Origin: Paratinospora sagittata
Taxonomy: Eukaryota > Streptophyta > Magnoliopsida > Ranunculales > Menispermaceae
Assembly (NCBI GenBank): GCA_035771175.1
Contig: CM069602.1
Span: 11,287,501 to 11,351,500 of the forward strand
Length of the DNA: 64,000 nucleotides
Reading direction: 5' to 3'
Positions within the stretch are counted from its first letter, which is position 1. The number at the start of each line of letters is the position of its first letter. The notes under the pieces were generated by a model. It ran no database searches and was not told the DNA's origin. It worked only from the letters and a program-made list of their open reading frames with translations. The position numbers and the translations under genes were made by a program. Positions 59,506 to 64,000 of the stretch are shown piece after piece.

Positions 59506-59928
59506 ATGGCAAAAAGCAACGGATTCGAGGGGGTGTTTCGCCACCTCGATGAGGATGGAGACGGGAAGTTATCGCCGAAGGAGCTAAGAGGTTGTGCTGC
59601 AATGGTAGGCGGTGAGGAATTGCAGATAGAAGAGGTGGTGAAGGAGTTGGATTCAGATGGAGATGGGATGTTAGACTTGGAGGATTTGGTGAGATTGATG
59701 AAGGATGAAGGGAGAGGAGAAGAAGAGAAGATGGGGGAGTTCAAGGAGGCGTTTGAGATGTATTTGATGGATGGGAGTGAGTGCATTACTCCAAGGAGTT
59801 TGAAGAGGGTGCTAAGTCGAATGGGCGAGTCGAGGACGATTGGCGAGTGCATGGAGATGATAAGCCATTTTGATCTCAATGGAGATGGCCTCATTTGCTT
59901 CGATGAGTTCTTGGTTATGATGCAGTGA
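59506..59928 (+). CDS. Calmodulin-like EF-hand protein (CML)
   Basis: An intronless frame of 140 residues. EF-hand loops with intact calcium ligands are at 15-26 (DEDGDGKLSPKE), 49-60 (DSDGDGMLDLED, with Asp at position 12 instead of the usual Glu) and 123-134 (DLNGDGLICFDE). The third hand, around 87-98 (LMDGSECITPRS), has lost most ligands and should not bind calcium. Such proteins sense cytosolic calcium and pass the signal to target proteins; many small CML genes without introns are induced by wounding, cold or pathogens. No myristoylation or prenylation signal is visible (N-terminus MAKSNGF, C-terminus VMMQ). The group containing CML23/24 or CML37-39 is the nearest I can suggest, without certainty. 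Confidence 0.93.
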   Translation: MAKSNGFEGVFRHLDEDGDGKLSPKELRGCAAMVGGEELQIEEVVKELDSDGDGMLDLEDLVRLMKDEGRGEEEKMGEFKEAFEMYLMDGSECITPRSLKRVLSRMGESRTIGECMEMISHFDLNGDGLICFDEFLVMMQ

Positions 59929-59960
59929 AAATTATTTATCACAAGTGTATATTACTTAAT

Positions 59961-60019
59961 AAATGTTGGCATTTCTTTTTCTTCTCAAAAAAAAAAAAAA
60001 AAAAAAAATGTTGGCATTT
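59961..60019 (+). mobile_element. Nearly empty retroinsertion behind the calmodulin-like gene
   Basis: AAATGTTGGCATTT occurs at 59961-59974 and again at 60006-60019. Between them are only CTTTTTCTTCTC and a run of A's, 31 bases in all. This is a target-site duplication around a bare poly(A) tail, located in the probable 3' UTR. Confidence 0.75.
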
Positions 60020-60567
60020 GAGATTCTAAAGAACAATCATAAATTATCCAAAATCTCAATGTTAAACTTGAGTATACGTAGCATAAAGAAAAAAAAAAAG
60101 CTAATTAGAGAGAAAGCAATGAAGTTCTGTTGCAACAAAAAAAAATGTTACAATAAATGAAAAGGAAGATAGATAAGCTCAAACAGGTAAATTATTCTAT
60201 CTTTTTATATATGCCATTTCATAAAGGAAACTATTCCAGCAGATCAATGAAGTACCTGAGATGCATGAATGCTACCATAGGGACAAATATGGAGAACAAA
60301 GCCATGGCAGTCTCAAGAGAATCTGAATCCTGATAGATTAAATTCCATCCTTCTCAATGTTTATAAGAACAAACAGAATTTTTCCATTTTTTACAAAATT
60401 CCCAAGCATCACAGAATGACACACATTGGGACATTTTGCATATTGTTTCCCTCCACAAACGCTAGCATGAGTCCCTACATCACCTTCATTAGCATGAACT
60501 CCCACACAGACCGGCCATTACTGCAACGCCAAAGATAATTAAATAATACAGATTAAACTCACAATCC
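60020..60567. other. Convergent intergenic region
   Basis: The stretch separates the 3' ends of the calmodulin-like gene and the minus-strand PPR gene. It is AT-rich with A tracts, and no gene is seen. Confidence 0.5.
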
Positions 60568-63500
60568 TTAGGTACCCTTAGAATCTTTCTTCCAATTAAA
60601 CCCACTACGAGATAGAAGATTCGACAGAAAACCTCCACCATTACCACTTTCCTTCTCCGTAGCATTGCTTAAGTTGCTTATGAGCGTCCAATGAGTCCTG
60701 AAATCTGGCACGTACCCATTCTGTTGCATCTTATGTAAAAGCTCCGACGCCTTGTTCAGATTATTCTCTGAGTAGTACCTGTTGATCACAGACTGGAATA
60801 TATTTCGCGTTGGATTTAGACCTAACAAAATCATAGAGTCCAATAGCCTCTCCGATTCAGCAGCTCGCTCATTGGCACATAGGCCATAAATAAGCATATC
60901 CCACGACTTTACGCATGGTGTGAAGCCCCTAACCAGCATTTCCATGTGGAAATCAAGTGCTTTGTCTACTGCTTTGTGGGCACAAAATCCCTGGATTACA
61001 GAATCATAACTTGTAGGATTTGGGAGTCTTCCTTTCTTCAACATCGTGTTGACAAGATCAACAGCAGTGTTTAGCCTTCCATTCCAAGAAAACCGTTTAA
61101 TTAGACTGTCATAATTGATATCTTTGGGGATTAGACCACTTCCTTCCATTCGATGTAGATAGTCCTCTGCTTCCTGAACACGCCCGTGAAAAAGCAAGCA
61201 CCCAACTATTACATTTTGAACGGTTGAGTCGTGGACCCAACCTCTCAACTCCATTAACCTACTCAATTCCAATGCTTTTTCAGGATTCCTGTGATCACAC
61301 AAGTGCTTAATAACTGTCCTTAAGCTTCGATTGCTTGGTGTAAGATTATTATCACTCATAGTCTCAAGGAACTCCATTGATCTTGAGACATTTTCACACT
61401 TACAGAAACCACAAATTAGAAAATTGTAAGTGAATTCATCAAGTATCAAGTTCTTCCCTAGCATTTCATCTAGAAGTTCTGAAACAAGTGCACTGTTCCC
61501 TGACTGAAGCAGACGAAAGATTAAAATGTTATAAATGACGAGGAATTGAATTCCAGTTTCTCTCAGCATAAAGTCTTTCAGCCTCAATGCATGAAACACC
61601 CGACCCTGCAAGCACATCAGGCTCACTAGACTACGGTAACTTGAGATCGAGAGGTTGAAATTATTTTTTACCATTATACCAAGTAGCTCCAATACTTCTC
61701 TTGGAGAATTATTATCTTGACAATACACAGGAATCATCGAGTTATAAGTATCAGCATCTGGGGAGATCCCATTCGCCATTATTTCTCGAAATAGGAGAAT
61801 TGCTGAATCGATTTGCTGTATCCTACATAAGCCATTAAGTAGAACATTATAGAGAAGATGCCGTGCTTCTGCCTCATTCTGCAACATGATCTCCTTTAAA
61901 GCCATAGCTTTATCCAATCTATTGAACCTGCAGAGCTGAGGAATTAACATATTATAAACATCTAAAGACGGAGCCAGGTTCTTCTTTAGCATAGCATCAA
62001 GTATTCTTAATGCTTCCTCGTATCTTTTCTCCTTGAGAAACCCTCTCATTAGGTTTCTGTAAGCTGTATGATTCAAGACCCAACCATGTTCTAGAACTTC
62101 TTCCACAAAAAACTGCCCAATGCTGGTAAATCCACCATCACAGAGCTGTTCAAGAAACACGTCACTAATGTCTGAAATCATATGTGTATGAGTTTCTAAC
62201 ATGCTCCTAAGAAGTTGAAGAACTTCTTCGAGCATTCCTTGAAGGCATAAACATGATACAATAGTTTTACAATCTTTCACCTGCGGCAACCATTTATCTT
62301 TGCAAGCAAGTTCCCAGCATTCCAAAAATTCTTTAGGGCTTCCTTCCTTGTGTAAACCCATGATTAGTGCTGTGTATGTCTCATTCTCAACAGGCATATC
62401 CCTTTGGAGCAGCCAGTCTAGCACTAATTTTCCCTTTAGTGGGACACCTTTCTTACACATAACTCGAATAAGCAAATTTAGAGTTCCATGGTGTAGATGC
62501 TGAGCAATTTCGGGCATTTCCTCCAAAAGACCAATAGCTTTCCTAGCACGAGAACGAGAATTAGAGAGACGTTTCACCAGTCTTGAGAAGGTTGAAAATG
62601 AGAGCTTCTGCCCACAATAAACCATATTTTCTTTCATCATCAATGCAGTTTCTATATCACCATGATCGCATTCCTTTAATATCAGGGCATTATAATCAAG
62701 ATACATTGCATCATCTAAAACCCGCATTAGTGTCTTCTCATACGCATCGAGATCTGTATCTAAATAAAGACCATTCCCGAGAGTATCAAAGAACTCTGCT
62801 TTCCAAAGTCCAGCATCATTATCCCTCTTCAACTTCACGGCCAATGGATCAAACCCCAAAAATGAAAATGCTTTGGAAAGAGGATCCTCTAATGGAGATA
62901 TCTGAACCAAACCATGGTCTATCATTTCCCCAATAACAGCCTTCACCTCATCAAATCGTCTAAATTTACAATTACCTGCCAAGAGAACTCTGAAAGTAGA
63001 TATCTCAGGCTTTATGGCTCTCTCAAGCATATCATCACACACATCCCGAGCTTGTTCCCACATACCCTTCTTAAACATCCCACTGATAAGGGCATTGTAA
63101 GAATGTATATCAGGTTTGAGTTGCCTGGACAGAATTTCAGATAGATAAATAAAAGCATCTTTCAGCTTCCCCTCTCGACAACTTGAACTTACGAAGATCC
63201 CAAAAGTTATTTCATCAGGCCTAAAGCCCAAAAGCTCCAATTCTTGCATGAACAAGTATGCTTCTTCTGTACCAAATTTCCCACATTGAGACAACAAAAC
63301 CTTATTGCAAACAGAAGCATCAGGTACAGAGTTAATTTCTCTCAAAAACATCAAAAGGTCTTCGAAATCTCTCTTCTCACAGTACCCATCACCGATTGCA
63401 TTTAGAACTGCGCGACTGGGCTCAAATCCAGAAGCCATACCTTTCTTAACCAAACTTCTTGCTTCCTGAACCTTCCCTTCCTTGCAGAGTAACCTAATGA

Positions 63501-64000
63501 GACATTCATAACTAACCGTTTCTACATTGCTCAATCCAATTCCCACCTCAATCATATCCTTACAAACACGATAAGCCATTTGGGTCTTATTCGTTCGAAT
63601 CAACAGACCGAAAAGAGCTCGATAACACAACTGAGATGGCACTAAACCTTGACTCCTCGTCCAGTTGAACATAGAAATTGAATCCTCCAACTCTCTGCCA
63701 TTGGCATACCCTTCAATTATCTTACTATAAATTTCATGACTATCCAATAAAAGCCCCCTATTTCCCATGTTTCGAACCAAGGATTCAGCTTCACGAAGCA
63801 AACCGACTCGGGTAAGCATGGATGCCATGATTTCATAGGATTCAAATACATTCTCAAAATTCTCATTTTGTTCAGAAGCCCAATTGAACAATCTCCACAA
63901 AGTTCCCACCTTTCTTGCTTCAATTGCAGGGTTTCCACACACAAAATCAAAACCAAGTAATATTTCAAGAACATCTTCAGGCTTCAAAGAAGAAACCCTC
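60568..64000 (-). CDS. Large P-type pentatricopeptide repeat protein, At5g15280-like, 5' end outside the window
   Basis: The open frame runs from the stop at 60568 to the window edge, 1143 codons without an intron. The codon at 63985-63987 is TTG, not ATG, and the frame continues open to 64000, so the true start lies further upstream and the protein is longer. It consists of about 25-30 P-class PPR motifs of about 35 residues, for example HSYNALISGMFKKGMWEQAR, DTYNSMIPVYCQDNN, TYNFLICGFCKCENVSRSME and SYDSVIQGFCAHKAVDKALD. No E or DYW tail follows; the C-terminus is a short basic stretch (SRSGFNWKKDSKGT). P-type PPRs stabilise, cleave or promote translation of organelle transcripts. Length and sequence recall Arabidopsis At5g15280, predicted mitochondrial. 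Confidence 0.94.
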   Translation of the reverse strand, partial: RVSSLKPEDVLEILLGFDFVCGNPAIEARKVGTLWRLFNWASEQNENFENVFESYEIMASMLTRVGLLREAESLVRNMGNRGLLLDSHEIYSKIIEGYANGRELEDSISMFNWTRSQGLVPSQLCYRALFGLLIRTNKTQMAYRVCKDMIEVGIGLSNVETVSYECLIRLLCKEGKVQEARSLVKKGMASGFEPSRAVLNAIGDGYCEKRDFEDLLMFLREINSVPDASVCNKVLLSQCGKFGTEEAYLFMQELELLGFRPDEITFGIFVSSSCREGKLKDAFIYLSEILSRQLKPDIHSYNALISGMFKKGMWEQARDVCDDMLERAIKPEISTFRVLLAGNCKFRRFDEVKAVIGEMIDHGLVQISPLEDPLSKAFSFLGFDPLAVKLKRDNDAGLWKAEFFDTLGNGLYLDTDLDAYEKTLMRVLDDAMYLDYNALILKECDHGDIETALMMKENMVYCGQKLSFSTFSRLVKRLSNSRSRARKAIGLLEEMPEIAQHLHHGTLNLLIRVMCKKGVPLKGKLVLDWLLQRDMPVENETYTALIMGLHKEGSPKEFLECWELACKDKWLPQVKDCKTIVSCLCLQGMLEEVLQLLRSMLETHTHMISDISDVFLEQLCDGGFTSIGQFFVEEVLEHGWVLNHTAYRNLMRGFLKEKRYEEALRILDAMLKKNLAPSLDVYNMLIPQLCRFNRLDKAMALKEIMLQNEAEARHLLYNVLLNGLCRIQQIDSAILLFREIMANGISPDADTYNSMIPVYCQDNNSPREVLELLGIMVKNNFNLSISSYRSLVSLMCLQGRVFHALRLKDFMLRETGIQFLVIYNILIFRLLQSGNSALVSELLDEMLGKNLILDEFTYNFLICGFCKCENVSRSMEFLETMSDNNLTPSNRSLRTVIKHLCDHRNPEKALELSRLMELRGWVHDSTVQNVIVGCLLFHGRVQEAEDYLHRMEGSGLIPKDINYDSLIKRFSWNGRLNTAVDLVNTMLKKGRLPNPTSYDSVIQGFCAHKAVDKALDFHMEMLVRGFTPCVKSWDMLIYGLCANERAAESERLLDSMILLGLNPTRNIFQSVINRYYSENNLNKASELLHKMQQNGYVPDFRTHWTLISNLSNATEKESGNGGGFLSNLLSRSGFNWKKDSKGT

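Noticed and set aside
59472..59942. Minus-strand frame of 156 residues opposite the CML
   Set aside because: It is the shadow of the EF-hand gene on the other strand.
63717..63987. Start codon of the large PPR protein at 63987
   Set aside because: The codon there is TTG and the frame remains open to the window edge; the true start is outside the window.

Overview
The window reads as nuclear DNA of a flowering plant, most likely a eudicot. Genes have AT-rich introns with GT-AG borders. The repeats are plant types: AU-like and other tRNA-derived SINEs, an RTE-type LINE relic, an L1-type LINE and a chromovirus-like Ty3/gypsy element. All recognisable genes belong to plant families. Two PPR genes resemble Arabidopsis At5g15300 and At5g15280 and flank a CASP gene. 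In Arabidopsis, CASP5 (At5g15290) sits between those two loci, so the window looks like an expanded version of that microsyntenic block.

Layout. 1-8.4 kb is AT-rich repeat sediment: a SINE family with clear target-site duplications, a 313-bp near-palindromic MITE, a tandemly duplicated SINE and hAT-like remnants. 8.5-10.2 kb holds an intronless E-type PPR gene (+). 11.4-23.4 kb holds two tandem four-exon genes (-) for Mpo1-like (DUF962) membrane proteins. Their coding exon lengths are identical, but intron 1 is 955 bp in one and about 8.4 kb in the other. The long intron contains an RTE LINE relic, two AU-like SINEs, a degraded LTR/TRIM-like element and a tandem duplication. 25.2-27.3 kb is a six-exon low-molecular-weight purple acid phosphatase (+), followed by a decayed tRNA-Ile(AAT). 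29.4-30.2 kb is a three-exon CASP gene (-). 27.9-28.5 and 33.2-33.5 kb hold two LTR ends with primer-binding sites. 37.7-39.1 kb is a four-exon chloroplast thioredoxin-like (ACHT-type) gene (+).

40.7-58.0 kb is one nested transposon complex. An old L1-type LINE (+) was split by a young Ty3/gypsy chromovirus-like element (-; 5-bp TSD GGTCC). A second, more diverged member of the same LTR family, now a solo LTR (TSD TGATA), split it again 1.5 kb further on. 59.5-59.9 kb is an intronless calmodulin-like gene (+). From 60.6 kb to the right edge is a large P-type PPR gene (-), cut off at its 5' end by the window boundary.

The genes do not form a pathway. They are independent single-gene units: organelle RNA processing (two PPRs), ER fatty-acid alpha-oxidation (DUF962 pair), phosphate scavenging (PAP), Casparian strip scaffolding (CASP), plastid redox signalling (thioredoxin-like) and calcium sensing (CML). 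I found no convincing previously undescribed system. The most unusual items are two retroinsertions consisting of almost nothing but poly(A) between perfect target duplications, a threefold ACGTG repeat in one DUF962 promoter, and the structure of the nested transposons.
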